Shown here: positions 16,716 through 26,000 of the stretch, piece after piece
Position numbering within the stretch: position 1 is the first letter of the stretch
How the letters are laid out: every line of letters starts with the position of its first letter
The notes under the pieces: generated by a model
Told to the model about the DNA's origin: nothing
The model's database searches: none
The model's input: only the letters and a program-made list of their open reading frames with translations
Origin: Corynebacterium jeikeium
GTDB lineage: Bacteria; Actinomycetota; Actinomycetes; Mycobacteriales; Mycobacteriaceae
DNA length: 64,000 nucleotides
Direction of reading: 5' to 3'
Assembly (NCBI RefSeq): GCF_000738175.1
Contig: NZ_JFCH01000046.1
Coordinates: 26,099 to 90,098 of the forward strand
Made by a program: the position numbers and the translations under genes

Positions 16716-18263
16716 ATGAAACTTTTCGCCGCCGAGCTGAACTTCCGCACCATTGCAGAGGAATTCGAACTGCCGGAACGATTCCCCGAGGACGTTCACG
16801 CCGAAGCGTTGCAGGCCACGGACCGTCATGCAAACCAACGTCGTGATCTGCGGGATATTCCTTTTGTGACGATCGACCCCGCAGGTTCGATGGACTTGGA
16901 TCAGGCGGTGAATATTCAGGACGCGCCGGGTGTTGCAAGCGGGATCAGCGACGGCGGGGCGGGAACCGACGAAGGAGCAAGCGCCGACGGCGGAGGTAAT
17001 GCGGCGCGGTGGCGCGTGCTCTATGCAATCGCGGACGTTGCCGCGCTTGTTGATCCAGCCGGGCCGCTGATGGCGGAATCCCTGCAGCGCGGCCAGACGA
17101 TGTACCTGCCGGACGAGCCCACCCGCCTGCACCCGGCAGAACTCTCGGAGGGCAGCGCCTCGCTATTGCCGGATCAGACTCGCCCGGCCGTGGTATGGGA
17201 TATTTTGCTGCGCGCCGACGGTGAGGTTGCGGATTTCACCGTATACCGCGCGCTGATCCGCTCCGTGAAACGCTTCGACTACACCGAGGTGGAGGCGGAC
17301 ATGCACGGCGGCACGCTGCACCCCGCCATCGCCCAGCTGCCGGAGGTTGGCCGGGCGCGCCAGCGCTCTGATTTGCGGCGTAAGGCCATCAACCTGCGTT
17401 TGCCTTCGATCTCCGTGGAGCGCACGCAGGATGACGATGGCGCCGAGCGCTATGTGCTGGGCATCGACGAGCGCCAGGAGATGAACGACTTCAACTCCGA
17501 GCTGTCCCTGCTGGCGGGCATGTGCGCCGGGGAGATGATGGTGCGCGCGGGCGTGGGCATCCTGCGCACCCTGCCGCCCGCCGGGGACAAGGAGATCGCC
17601 GCCTTCGACCACTCTGCGCACGCCTTGGGGTTTGATCGTTCCGGCCGCCCGATCGGGGAATTGCTCGCTGATATTGACGCCTCCACGCCGCGCGGTATGG
17701 CACTCATGCGTGACGCGCAGAGTCTTCTGCGCGGGGCGGGGTACCAGCAGTTCGGCCTGGTCGGCGTGGATGCTGAGGCTGGTGAGTCTGAGCCCGCTGG
17801 CGCGGCCGGCGCGGGCGAGGATGCCGGTGCGGCGCCCAGCATTCACGCTGGCATCGGCGGCCACTATGCGCACGTCACCGCGCCCCTGCGCCGACTGGTG
17901 GACCGCTTCGCCACGGAAATCTGCCTGGCGATCGCCAGCGAACAGCCCATCCCGGAGTGGGTGACCGCCAACGTCGACCAGGTTCTCGGCACCATGAAAT
18001 CCAGTAGCCAGACGGCCAGCGCCGTCGACCGTGCCTGCCTGAAACTCACCGAGGCGGTCGTCCTGCAACCGTGGGTGGGCCAGAACTTCAACGCGACGGT
18101 GCTCAATAGCGACGGCGGAGACAAGGCGAAAATCCTGGTCGAGGAGCCTCCCATCTTGACGACTTGTGTGGGCGGCCCAGACGAGGCGTCAACAGTTAAA
18201 GTCACCTTGATCGAAGCCGAACCCGCAGCGCGGAAGGTACGTTTCGCCTGGCCGGCCGATTAG
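16716..18263 (+). CDS. RNB-domain exoribonuclease (RNase II family)
   Basis: This 515-residue 3'-5' exoribonuclease-like protein carries the RNB catalytic core. FVTIDPAGSMDLDQAV holds the metal-binding aspartates, followed by VLYAIADVAALVDP, LSEGSASLLPDQTRPA and GGHYAHVTAPLRRLVDRFA. It lacks clear cold-shock and S1 domains, so it is the short actinobacterial form. Two Gly/Ala/Asp-rich insertions interrupt the domain, one after NIQDAPG and another after GVDAEAG. It starts 48 bases after the rnpB T-run. Confidence 0.9.
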   Translation: MKLFAAELNFRTIAEEFELPERFPEDVHAEALQATDRHANQRRDLRDIPFVTIDPAGSMDLDQAVNIQDAPGVASGISDGGAGTDEGASADGGGNAARWRVLYAIADVAALVDPAGPLMAESLQRGQTMYLPDEPTRLHPAELSEGSASLLPDQTRPAVVWDILLRADGEVADFTVYRALIRSVKRFDYTEVEADMHGGTLHPAIAQLPEVGRARQRSDLRRKAINLRLPSISVERTQDDDGAERYVLGIDERQEMNDFNSELSLLAGMCAGEMMVRAGVGILRTLPPAGDKEIAAFDHSAHALGFDRSGRPIGELLADIDASTPRGMALMRDAQSLLRGAGYQQFGLVGVDAEAGESEPAGAAGAGEDAGAAPSIHAGIGGHYAHVTAPLRRLVDRFATEICLAIASEQPIPEWVTANVDQVLGTMKSSSQTASAVDRACLKLTEAVVLQPWVGQNFNATVLNSDGGDKAKILVEEPPILTTCVGGPDEASTVKVTLIEAEPAARKVRFAWPAD

Positions 18264-18301
18264 GCAGGGGGCCGTCCGGTGCGTGTGGTACACATGAGCC
18301 T

Positions 18302-18490
18302 ATGAGCGAAAATGATGCGCAGAAGTGGTACTACGACACGAAGACCGGCCAGGTGAGCCAGGGTAAGGACAGCGCGTGGGATAGCCGCATGGGGCCCTAC
18401 GACACGCGCGAGGAGGCTGAGGCTGCCATTGAGACCGCGCAGCAGCGCACCAAGGAAGCCGAGGAATACGACGCGGAAGATGACGACTAA
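18302..18490 (+). CDS. Small conserved SPOR-like protein
   Basis: This 62-residue protein, MSENDAQKWYYDTKTGQ... , has the compact pattern WYYDTKTGQVSQGKDSAWD-RMGPYDTREEAEAAIE found in small conserved corynebacterial proteins with SPOR-like similarity. It ends in an acidic tail. No membrane segment or catalytic motif is visible. Its stop overlaps the next gene by 11 bases, suggesting coupled translation with the DUF202 pair. Confidence 0.75.
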   Translation: MSENDAQKWYYDTKTGQVSQGKDSAWDSRMGPYDTREEAEAAIETAQQRTKEAEEYDAEDDD

Positions 18491-18941
18491 GAACTCCGGG
18501 AGCGTGGGCGGCGCGGGCGGTGGCGTAGGCGCCGCGGGCGGTCGCGTAGACGGCGAGGCGGAGCGTTCGTGGCTGGCGCGTACCCTGCTGCCGGAGGGGA
18601 AGGAGCCGGATCCGCGGTTTACCCTGGCGAATGAACGGACCTTCTTGGCGTGGATCCGCACTAGCCTGGCGTTTCTGGCTGGCGGGGTGGCGCTGGAGGC
18701 ATTCCGCTCGCCGAACGTGCCCGAGCACCTGTGGAGCGCCGCGGCTGTGCTGGTGCTGATCGTCGGCATGTTGATCGGCCTGGGGGCGGCGGTGCGGTGG
18801 CTGCGCGTGGAGCGTGCCATGCGGACCGGGAAGGCTCTGCCGGTGCCCGCGATCGTGCCCTTCCTGGCGGGCGTGGCTGTGGTGGCATGCGCGGTTGTGC
18901 TGGGGTTTGTCATCTTCGGCGACTTTGGGATGGAGCTGTAA
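18480..18941 (+). CDS. DUF202 (YidH-like) membrane protein
   Basis: This 153-residue protein starts at the ATG overlapping the preceding stop. After a Gly-rich start, the family signature FTLANERTFLAWIRTSLAFLAGGVALE forms the first span, followed by two more spans (LWSAAAVLVLIVGMLIGLGA and VPFLAGVAVVACAVVLGFVI). Three spans fit YidH/DUF202. Its function is unknown. It is immediately followed by a second DUF202 gene. Confidence 0.85.
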   Translation: MTTKNSGSVGGAGGGVGAAGGRVDGEAERSWLARTLLPEGKEPDPRFTLANERTFLAWIRTSLAFLAGGVALEAFRSPNVPEHLWSAAAVLVLIVGMLIGLGAAVRWLRVERAMRTGKALPVPAIVPFLAGVAVVACAVVLGFVIFGDFGMEL

Positions 18942-19355
18942 GTGACGCGCCGAGCGGTGCCTGAGACTGCGCGGGAGGTGTCACGCCAGGGTGCGCGTGG
19001 TGCTGCACAGGCGGGTGCGCGGAAGGTGCCCGAGCGACCGCACTCTGACCTGGGGCTTCAGCCGGAGCGCACCAGCCTGTCGTGGCAGCGCACTTTGCTG
19101 GCGCTGCTGGTCGTCAGCGCGATGCTGTTCCGGTGGATCGGCCGCTACGGTGTGATCGTCCTGCCCGCGGCCGGGGTGTTGATGCTGCTCGCGGCGCTCA
19201 TTCTGCTGACCCAAAGGCGCCGCTACCTGCGCTTCAGCGCCGGCCTGCGCGCCGAGCGCCTCACCGCAAACGTCGGCTCGGTCGTCGCGGTGACTGCGGC
19301 TGTCCTGATCTGCGGCGTGGTCGCCGCCACCTTCGTTATTCTGGACGCCATCTAG
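18942..19355 (+). CDS. Second DUF202-family membrane protein
   Basis: This 137-residue protein starts at GTG 18942, the base after the previous stop. It contains GLQPERTSLSWQRTLLALLVV, the DUF202 signature, and three hydrophobic spans. The basic N-terminal stretch of about 30 residues is cytoplasmic by the positive-inside rule. Tandem DUF202 pairs occur in actinobacteria and probably form a heteromer; no substrate is known. Confidence 0.82.
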   Translation: MTRRAVPETAREVSRQGARGAAQAGARKVPERPHSDLGLQPERTSLSWQRTLLALLVVSAMLFRWIGRYGVIVLPAAGVLMLLAALILLTQRRRYLRFSAGLRAERLTANVGSVVAVTAAVLICGVVAATFVILDAI

Positions 19356-19454
19356 CCCCAGCTGCTCAATACTGTTGTACTGTCCTAAGTGTTGATAAAG
19401 CACACCGTTCAAGGTGAGCCGCTGTGTGCAGTGAGTAAAGAGGGGGGAAAGCTG

Positions 19455-20153
19455 GTGGCCGTGGACGTAAATGTTTTCTATCGGACTTTTGACGTCTCTG
19501 ATGTTGCCCCAGGGGCTAATATTTTAGATCTCATCTTTCACGGGTTGATCCTCTTTACTGTTCTGTCCGGCATTATGGCCTGGGTGGTAATCATTATTTT
19601 GATTTCCAGATCGGTTTGGAGAAAAAAGAACCCGGGTAGACAAACCCGTATGTGGACATTTTTCTTTGCTCTGTCCTTTTCGATATACGTGATTTCTGTT
19701 CCGTTGTCCTTCAAATTAGTACTGTTCCCGGGTGAAATGTCCTCCCGGATCTACACGCTGGATAAATACGGTAACGGTAGGGCGGTTCCAATGGTGACGG
19801 AAGATTCCCCAATGAACACGGTGAGAATGGATCACGCCAAGAAGACATTTTTGGAGAAGTACCACCGAGAGGTTTTAGACGCTTTGTCTAGTGACCCAGA
19901 GTTAATGCAGTATGACCTTGTGGGATGTAGGGATCAGGGGGATGACAAGCATGAGAAGTCAATCTTCTGCGGTGGCAATCTGGATTCCGGTGTTCATGCT
20001 GTTAAGGGAGGGAAAGAGTTTAGTTTAAATCCCTATTTTCATTTTGGGGAGCGGCCAGAATCTATTCGAGAAAGAAAGGGGATGGATTTAGAAAACTCAC
20101 CTGGCGGCGGCATGCCGGTTCGGCTTTCGGTTTACATTTCTGAGCAAAGCTAG
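19455..20153 (+). CDS. Orphan two-span membrane protein, AT-richer than its neighbours
   Basis: This protein of about 232 residues is not one I recognise. The GTG at 19455 is chosen for AGGGGGGAAA directly upstream; the frame is open from 19389. Two membrane spans lie near the N-terminus (LDLIFHGLILFTVLSGIMAWVV region and WTFFFALSFSIYVISVPLSF region). An extracellular-looking domain of about 140 residues with two cysteines (VGCRDQGDD and IFCGG) follows. Base composition and codon use are clearly less GC-rich than in flanking genes, suggesting recent transfer. Confidence 0.7.
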   Translation: MAVDVNVFYRTFDVSDVAPGANILDLIFHGLILFTVLSGIMAWVVIIILISRSVWRKKNPGRQTRMWTFFFALSFSIYVISVPLSFKLVLFPGEMSSRIYTLDKYGNGRAVPMVTEDSPMNTVRMDHAKKTFLEKYHREVLDALSSDPELMQYDLVGCRDQGDDKHEKSIFCGGNLDSGVHAVKGGKEFSLNPYFHFGERPESIRERKGMDLENSPGGGMPVRLSVYISEQS

Positions 20154-20526
20154 CGGTGACAGGCGTGGGGCTGGCGTGGGTGTGGTGACTGGCGGTTGCT
20201 GGCGTGCTAAATGTCGTTAAAGTGGTAAAACGTTATTGGTAGCGATTGTCGACACTGCAAAGATGCAGGTCAGGGCAATTTCGCTAGCTGCAAAATTTTT
20301 TTCGGGAAGACGAATTACCACTTTTGCGACATTTAGTGGTTTGAGAGGGGGTGCCAGCCCGCCGGAATGGTGCCAGAGTGACCTGTGGGGCTGGCGTGAC
20401 GCGGCGGAAGGTGGGTGTGGGTAGGTGGCAGGGGCTGGGAGGTTGGGTGTGTGACCAGTGGGGTTAGAGTGACCTGTGGGGCTGGTGTGGCGAGGTGGGG
20501 GGGACAGGCCCTGCAGGCCAGCCGGG
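20154..20526. other. Intergenic region with one dispersed element and G/T-rich sequence
   Basis: Between the orphan gene and the panB stop lie dispersed element copy C (20207-20335) and, on either side, G/T-rich sequence with repeated GGGGCTGG and GGTGTG words, including the repeated phrase GAGTGACCTGTGGGGCTGG. No gene or tRNA is visible. Confidence 0.7.
20207..20335 (-). repeat. Dispersed inverted-repeat element, copy C
   Basis: CTAAATGTCG at the left is the exact inverse of CGACATTTAG at the right. The arms continue as TTAAAGTGGTAAAACGT against AATTACCACTTTTG, complementary with few mismatches. The core is inverted relative to copies A, B and E (GATGCAGGTCAGGGC). Length is 129 bp. Confidence 0.85.
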
Positions 20527-21378
20527 TTAAAAGCAGTGCTCCTGCGCCGGGAACTCGCCCGTAGCGACCTCTCGCTTGTAGGCAGCCGCGGCGGCCGACA
20601 GGTCCGATCCCACCGAAGCCCACTGCTTGGCGAAGCGCGGACGGTGCCCACCGGCCGGGAACGCAGCCATGTCGTGCCACACCAGAACCTGCCCATCGCA
20701 GTCCGGACCTGCACCAATGCCAATCGTCGGGATGGCCAGCTCCTTAGTTACCGAAGCAGCCACGTCCGCGGGCACCATCTCCAGAACAACCATGTCGGCA
20801 CCGGCTTCCTGCACGGCGCGGGCGTCGGCCAGCAGCTGCTCGGCGCCAGCCCCGCGGCCCTGCACCTTGAAACCGCCCAGCTGGTTGACGGACTGCGGAG
20901 TAAAGCCGATGTGTGCGCACACGGAGATGCCGGCGTCAGTAATAGCGCGAATGCGATCCGCAATCCGCACCCCGCCTTCGATCTTCACCGCGTGCGCGCC
21001 CGTGCGATGCAGCATCTCGGTGGCGGCCTTCACGGCCTGCTCATCCGAAGCCTCGTAGGTGCCGAAGGGCAGGTCAGCGACCACGGCGGCATTACCGGCG
21101 CCGCGGACAACGGCGGCTGTCAGGTAGACCATCTCGTCCATGCTGATGCGCTGGGTGGCGTCATACCCAAACACCACATTCGCGGCAGAATCGCCGACCA
21201 GCATGATCTCCACGCCCGCTTCGGCGAACGCGACGGCGGTGGAGTAGTCGTAGGCGGTCAGCATCGCGAACGGCTCGCCCGTGCCCTTGCGCGCCTTCAG
21301 GTCGGCAATGCGCACCTTCTTAGTGGGGACCAGGTAGCCGTTGGGGGTGGAGCCCGATGTTCCAGATGTTGCAGTCAT
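20527..21378 (-). CDS. panB: 3-methyl-2-oxobutanoate hydroxymethyltransferase PanB
   Basis: This protein of about 283 residues makes ketopantoate from alpha-ketoisovalerate and methylenetetrahydrofolate, the first committed step of pantothenate synthesis. Family blocks are [36 protein letters not shown] (metal and substrate site), [30 protein letters not shown] and [17 protein letters not shown] start at ATG 21378 because TAGAAT lies exactly 7 bases upstream and no Shine-Dalgarno exists; ATG 21387 overlaps that -10 box. panC is not adjacent. Confidence 0.95.
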   Translation of the reverse strand: MTATSGTSGSTPNGYLVPTKKVRIADLKARKGTGEPFAMLTAYDYSTAVAFAEAGVEIMLVGDSAANVVFGYDATQRISMDEMVYLTAAVVRGAGNAAVVADLPFGTYEASDEQAVKAATEMLHRTGAHAVKIEGGVRIADRIRAITDAGISVCAHIGFTPQSVNQLGGFKVQGRGAGAEQLLADARAVQEAGADMVVLEMVPADVAASVTKELAIPTIGIGAGPDCDGQVLVWHDMAAFPAGGHRPRFAKQWASVGSDLSAAAAAYKREVATGEFPAQEHCF

Positions 21379-21385
21379 GCTGTTC

Positions 21386-21391
21386 ATTCTA
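21386..21391 (-). promoter_or_regulatory. panB -10 box (leaderless)
   Basis: TAGAAT on the minus strand lies 7 bases upstream of the ATG at 21378. There is no ribosome binding site, so the transcript probably starts at the start codon. Confidence 0.5.
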
Positions 21392-21485
21392 GGTGACGCC
21401 CTCAACCCCAACCGCTTAACCGCCGACTAGCGCAAACGGGGGCGTGGCCTAGCGCAAACAGGGGCGCAGTCGGGCGGGAAACTTC

Positions 21486-21491
21486 TACAAT
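21486..21491 (+). promoter_or_regulatory. glnA2 -10 box (leaderless)
   Basis: TACAAT is followed by 7 bases (GGGGGAT) and ATG at 21499. It overlaps the alternative ATG at 21490, which therefore cannot be in the mRNA if this promoter is used. Confidence 0.55.
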
Positions 21492-21498
21492 GGGGGAT

Positions 21499-22836
21499 AT
21501 GAATCGCCAACAGGAATATGTTCTGCGCACGCTGGAAGAACGCGACATTCGCTTCGTTCGCCTCTGGTTCACGGATATCCAGGGGTACCTCAAGTCCGTG
21601 GCGGTGGTGCCAGCCGAACTGGAGGGGGCTTTCCAGGAGGGCATCGGTTTCGACGGCTCGGCGATTGAAGGATTCTCCCGCATCGCGGAGTCGGACACGA
21701 TTGCACAGCCGGACCCGTCGACGTTCCAGATCTTCCCGTTTAAGTCAGATGATGGAGCTTTGTCGGCGCGCATGTTCTGTGACATTGCGATGCCGGATGG
21801 CACCCCTTCGTGGGCGGACCCGCGCCAGGTGCTGCGCCGCCAGATGAAAGCCGCGGCGGACCAGGGATTCAGCTGCTATGTGCACCCGGAGATCGAGTTC
21901 TTCCTGGTCAAGGAGCTAGAGACTGAGGGTTATCCGCCGGTGCCGACGGATAACGGCGGCTACTTCGACCAGGCGGTCACCGACGACGCTCCGGCTTTCC
22001 GCGCCCACGCGATCAGCGCGTTGGAGCACATGGGTATTTCCGTGGAGTTCTCGCACCACGAGAACGCGCCGGGGCAGCAGGAGATCGACCTGCGCTACGC
22101 CGACGCCCTGACGATGGCGGATAACGTGATGACCTTCCGCTACCTGATTAAGCAGGTAGCCCGCCGCAATGGGGTGGCCGCGACGTTCATGCCTAAGCCT
22201 TTCCGCGAGCACGCGGGTTCCGCGATGCACACCCACATGTCCCTGTTCGAGGGAGAGAATAACGCTTTCCACGATCCGGATGATGAGCTGCGCCTGTCGG
22301 GCACCGCAAAGTCCTTCATCGCGGGCATCCTGGAGCACGCACCGGAGATCACGGCGGTGACGAACCAATGGGTGAACTCCTACAAACGCATTACCTCCGG
22401 CGATGAGGCTCCGCGTGCGGCGGCGTGGGGTGCGTCGAACCGCTCGGCGATGATCCGCCTGCCGATGTACACGCAGAACAAGGCGGCTTCCCGCCGCGTG
22501 GAGGTTCGCTCCCCGGATAGCGCCTGCAACCCGTACCTGGCTTACTCGGTGCTGCTGGCCGCAGGCTTGAAGGGCATAGAGGAGGGCTACGAGTTGCCCA
22601 ACCCAGCGGAGGAGGATGTCTCCCGCATGACCCGCCGCGAGCGCATTGCCGCAGGCTACAAGGATCTGCCCTCGGATCTGAACAGTGCCCTGCGGGAAAT
22701 GGAGCGTTCCGAGTTGGTTGCCGATGCCCTCGGCGAGCACGTCTTTGAGTTCTTCCTGCGCAACAAGTGGCGCGAGTGGTACGAGTACCAGTCGCAGATC
22801 ACGCCGTGGGAGCTGCGGAACAACCTGTCTTTCTAG
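21499..22836 (+). CDS. glnA2: Glutamine synthetase, GlnA2 type (I-alpha-like)
   Basis: This 445-residue enzyme of the glutamine synthetase family is close in length to the 446-residue GlnA2 of M. tuberculosis. It has the N-terminal beta-grasp (VRLWFTDIQGYLKSVAVVP), the latch region GFDGSAIEGFSRIAESD, metal ligands in YVHPEIEFFLV and FSHHENAPGQQEIDLRYADA, AGSAMHTHMSLF, and SNRSAMIRLP. The stretch that carries the adenylylated tyrosine in GlnA1 is replaced by GYELPNPAEEDVSRM. It precedes glnE by about 95 bases on the same strand. The GlnA2 type may use glutamate or related gamma-glutamyl acceptors; main ammonium assimilation is likely by the glnA product at 58765. Confidence 0.92.
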   Translation: MNRQQEYVLRTLEERDIRFVRLWFTDIQGYLKSVAVVPAELEGAFQEGIGFDGSAIEGFSRIAESDTIAQPDPSTFQIFPFKSDDGALSARMFCDIAMPDGTPSWADPRQVLRRQMKAAADQGFSCYVHPEIEFFLVKELETEGYPPVPTDNGGYFDQAVTDDAPAFRAHAISALEHMGISVEFSHHENAPGQQEIDLRYADALTMADNVMTFRYLIKQVARRNGVAATFMPKPFREHAGSAMHTHMSLFEGENNAFHDPDDELRLSGTAKSFIAGILEHAPEITAVTNQWVNSYKRITSGDEAPRAAAWGASNRSAMIRLPMYTQNKAASRRVEVRSPDSACNPYLAYSVLLAAGLKGIEEGYELPNPAEEDVSRMTRRERIAAGYKDLPSDLNSALREMERSELVADALGEHVFEFFLRNKWREWYEYQSQITPWELRNNLSF

Positions 22837-22931
22837 TCGCCTTATCTGCGGCTTCCTCTCCCACGCTTCCATCCCACTCACACTTCCATCCCTCCCACTA
22901 CTTCCTTGAGTTCTAGGAGCACCTTCACCCC

Positions 22932-25900
22932 ATGACCCGCCCTCGCAGTTCGCGTTCCTCCGTGCCGACCGCCCGCACCCTGGGCCTGACTCACCCCAAG
23001 GCGCAGGAGGACCTTGAACGGCTCGGCTGGGTGGATGCCCAGCACGCGGAGCAGATGTGGATTCTCGCTGCGACGGGCGATCCGGATCTGGCGCTGAACA
23101 ACCTGATCCGCCTGGTAGAGGCGCTCGACCGCGCGGACGGTGCGGACTCCGCAGGCACCAGCGCCGAGTTGCTGGCGCGCATCAACGAATCCCGCCAGTT
23201 CGCCGTCCGCCTGCTGAGTCTGTTCGGCGCGTCGTCCATGCTGGGCGACCACATCGTTGCCAACCCGGCAGAGTGGAAACAACTCGAAGACGGGATGCCC
23301 TCGGCCGAGGAAATGATGGAGCTCATGCTCGGCAGCGTCTCGGCAACCCCCATCGAAGGCTCGGGCGAGCGGGTGTTTCGGGCGGGCGTCACAGGCTCAG
23401 AGGCCGACGACGCAATGCGCCGAACCTACCGCACCATTCTCGCGCGCATCGCCGCCGTCGACGTCGCGGGCACCTTCGTGCAGCGTGGCGAGGAATCGGC
23501 CGAGCCTGTCGAGTTCGAGCTGGTCTCACGCCGACTCTCCGACGCGGCGGACGCCGCGCTGACCGCCGCCCTGGCCGTCGCGTGCGCGCAGGTGTACGAA
23601 CCCGATGAACAGCCCGCCCGGCTCGCAGTGCTGGCCATGGGAAAGTGTGGCGCGCAGGAGTTGAACTATATCTCCGACGTGGACGTCATCTTCGTCGCCG
23701 AACCCGCCGACCCGAAGGCCACCCGCTGGGCAGGCGAGTTCATCAACATCGGCAGCCGCGTGTTCTTCGAGGTAGATGCCGCCCTGCGCCCCGAAGGCAA
23801 AAGCGGTGCCCTGGTGCGCACCCTCGAATCGCACGTGAAGTACTACAACCGCTGGGCTGAAACCTGGGAGTTCCAGGCACAGCTAAAGGCGCGCCCCATG
23901 ACCGGCGACCTGGAGCTAGGCCAGGAGTACGTCGACGCGCTGGCATCGAAGGTGTGGTCAGCCGCCGAGCGAGAGGACTTCGTGCAGGACGTGCAGGCCA
24001 TGCGCCGCCGGGTGATCGAGAACATCCCGGACGACATCCGCACCCGCGAGCTAAAACTGGGCCCCGGGGGACTGCGCGACATCGAGTTCGCCGTCCAGCT
24101 GCTGCAGATGGTGCACGGGCGCACTGACGAATCGCTGCGCACACGCTCCACCGTCGCCTCGCTGCGCGCCCTGGCCAAGGGCGGCTACATCGGCCGCGCG
24201 GACTGCCAGAACCTGCAGGAAAACTACGCCTTCATGCGCCTTTTGGAGCACCGCCTGCAGCTGCAGCGCCTGAAGCGCACGCACACCCTCCCGCCGAAGG
24301 AGGACAAGGCTGCCCGCGTGTGGCTGGGGCGCACCTCCGGCTGCCGTCCCGAGGGCACGAGGAGCATGGACGAGCAGCTGGCGGCGGATGTTAAGCGCGT
24401 GAGCCTGGAGATCAGCCAGCTGCATTCGAAGCTGTTCTACCGCCCGCTGCTGTCGTCTGTGGCGGCGATGCAGGCCGATACGATCCGCCTGTCGCCGGAG
24501 GCCGCGAAGCGCCAGCTGGCCGCCCTGGGCTACGCCTACCCGGACCGCGCCTTCGAGCACCTAAGCGCCCTGGCCGCGGGCAGCAGCCGCAAGGCCAAGC
24601 TGCAGGCCATCATCCTGCCCACGCTGCTGGAATGGCTGGGGGAGACGGTCGACCCGGACGCTGGCCTGTTGAACTACCGCAAGCTCTCCGAGGCCGCGCA
24701 CGACTACAGCTGGTTCCTGCGCCTGCTGCGCGACGAGAACATCGTGGGCAAGCGCCTCATGCACATCCTGGGCACCTCGCCCTATGTCGCGGAGCTGTTC
24801 TTAAACTCCGTGGACTCGGTGAAAATCCTGTCCGACGGCGCCATCGGCCCGAAGTTCCTGGAGCGCGAGCCGCAGGTCGTCACCCACTCCCTGGTCGCAG
24901 CTGCCGGCCGCCACCGCCACCCGGATAAGGCCATCGCCGTCGCCCGTTCGCTGCGCCGCGCGGAGCTGGCCCGTATCGCCGCCGCCGACCTGCTGGGCTT
25001 CATGGACGTGGAGCAGGTCTGCGTTTCCCTGTCCTGGGTGTGGGACGCAGTGCTCGAGGCCGCCCTGCGCGCCGAGATTCGCTTCTGGGAAGACGAGAAT
25101 GTGGCCAACGCGCCGGCGCGCATCACCGTTATCGGCATGGGACGGTTGGGCGGTGCGGAGCTCGGGTATGGTTCTGACGCCGACGTGATGTTTGTCGCCC
25201 AGCCTGTCGAAGGCGCGGATGAATCAGAAGCGCTGAAGTGGGCCACCAGTATTTGCGACTCGGTGCGAACGCGCCTGGGCAGGCCCAGCCAGGATCCGCC
25301 CCTGGACGTGGATATTGACTTGCGCCCGGAGGGGCGCAACGGCCCGGTCGTGCGCACGCTGGATTCCTACCGCCGCTACTACAAGGAGTGGGGCGAGACG
25401 TGGGAGATGCAGGCCTTGCTGCGCGCCACGTGGATCGCGGGTGACAAGGATCTGGGCATCGAGTTCCTGCGCATGATCGACGACTTCCGCTACCCGCCGG
25501 GAGGGGTAGATGACAAGGTCGTCCAGGAAGTTCGCCGCATGAAGGCGCGTGTGGATTCCGAGCGTCTGCCGCGTGGCGCAGACCGCAAGACGCACACCAA
25601 GCTGGGCCGTGGCGCCCTGACGGACGTGGAGTGGACCGTGCAGCTGCTCACGATGCAGCACGGGGACGATGCGGATAACCTGCGCAACACCTCTACCCTG
25701 GAGACCCTGCGCGAGCTCGCCAGCGGCGAGTATATCGCCGAGTCCGATGCGGAGATTCTGCGGGATGCCTGGGTTACCGCCACCATCGCACGCAATGCGA
25801 TTGTGCTGGTCAAGGGCAAGCGGAAGGATCAGCTGCCCAGCCACGGCGACCAGCTGCGCCACGTCGCGGCGGCTGCCCACTGGCCGCCGGAGCAGGCCCA

Positions 25901-26000
25901 GGAGTTCCTGGACGACTACCTGAAGAAGACCCGCAAGGCCCACCGAGTGGTGGACCGGGTGTTCTGGGGCGAGGACGTCGGCATCGACTACGGCGGCTAG
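22932..26000 (+). CDS. glnE: Glutamine synthetase adenylyltransferase/adenylyl-removase GlnE
   Basis: This 1022-residue bifunctional enzyme adds or removes AMP on a tyrosine of glutamine synthetase in response to nitrogen status. It has two nucleotidyltransferase halves: N-terminal KCGAQELNYISDVDVIFVAE (adenylyl removal) and C-terminal GRLGGAELGYGSDADVMFVAQ (adenylylation), each followed by an LRPEG(R/K)-type segment and a helical bundle (LGPGGLRDIEFAVQLLQM and LGRGALTDVEWTVQLLTM). Length is normal. AGGAG lies 12 bases before the ATG. The gene end overlaps the convergent sortase-like gene by 4 bases. Its substrate is most likely the GlnA at 58765. Confidence 0.96.
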   Translation: MTRPRSSRSSVPTARTLGLTHPKAQEDLERLGWVDAQHAEQMWILAATGDPDLALNNLIRLVEALDRADGADSAGTSAELLARINESRQFAVRLLSLFGASSMLGDHIVANPAEWKQLEDGMPSAEEMMELMLGSVSATPIEGSGERVFRAGVTGSEADDAMRRTYRTILARIAAVDVAGTFVQRGEESAEPVEFELVSRRLSDAADAALTAALAVACAQVYEPDEQPARLAVLAMGKCGAQELNYISDVDVIFVAEPADPKATRWAGEFINIGSRVFFEVDAALRPEGKSGALVRTLESHVKYYNRWAETWEFQAQLKARPMTGDLELGQEYVDALASKVWSAAEREDFVQDVQAMRRRVIENIPDDIRTRELKLGPGGLRDIEFAVQLLQMVHGRTDESLRTRSTVASLRALAKGGYIGRADCQNLQENYAFMRLLEHRLQLQRLKRTHTLPPKEDKAARVWLGRTSGCRPEGTRSMDEQLAADVKRVSLEISQLHSKLFYRPLLSSVAAMQADTIRLSPEAAKRQLAALGYAYPDRAFEHLSALAAGSSRKAKLQAIILPTLLEWLGETVDPDAGLLNYRKLSEAAHDYSWFLRLLRDENIVGKRLMHILGTSPYVAELFLNSVDSVKILSDGAIGPKFLEREPQVVTHSLVAAAGRHRHPDKAIAVARSLRRAELARIAAADLLGFMDVEQVCVSLSWVWDAVLEAALRAEIRFWEDENVANAPARITVIGMGRLGGAELGYGSDADVMFVAQPVEGADESEALKWATSICDSVRTRLGRPSQDPPLDVDIDLRPEGRNGPVVRTLDSYRRYYKEWGETWEMQALLRATWIAGDKDLGIEFLRMIDDFRYPPGGVDDKVVQEVRRMKARVDSERLPRGADRKTHTKLGRGALTDVEWTVQLLTMQHGDDADNLRNTSTLETLRELASGEYIAESDAEILRDAWVTATIARNAIVLVKGKRKDQLPSHGDQLRHVAAAAHWPPEQAQEFLDDYLKKTRKAHRVVDRVFWGEDVGIDYGG

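Noticed and set aside
20341..20525. Small genes in the G/T-rich region before panB
   Set aside because: Open frames here are low-complexity Gly/Val/Trp strings with no start signal and no conserved domain.
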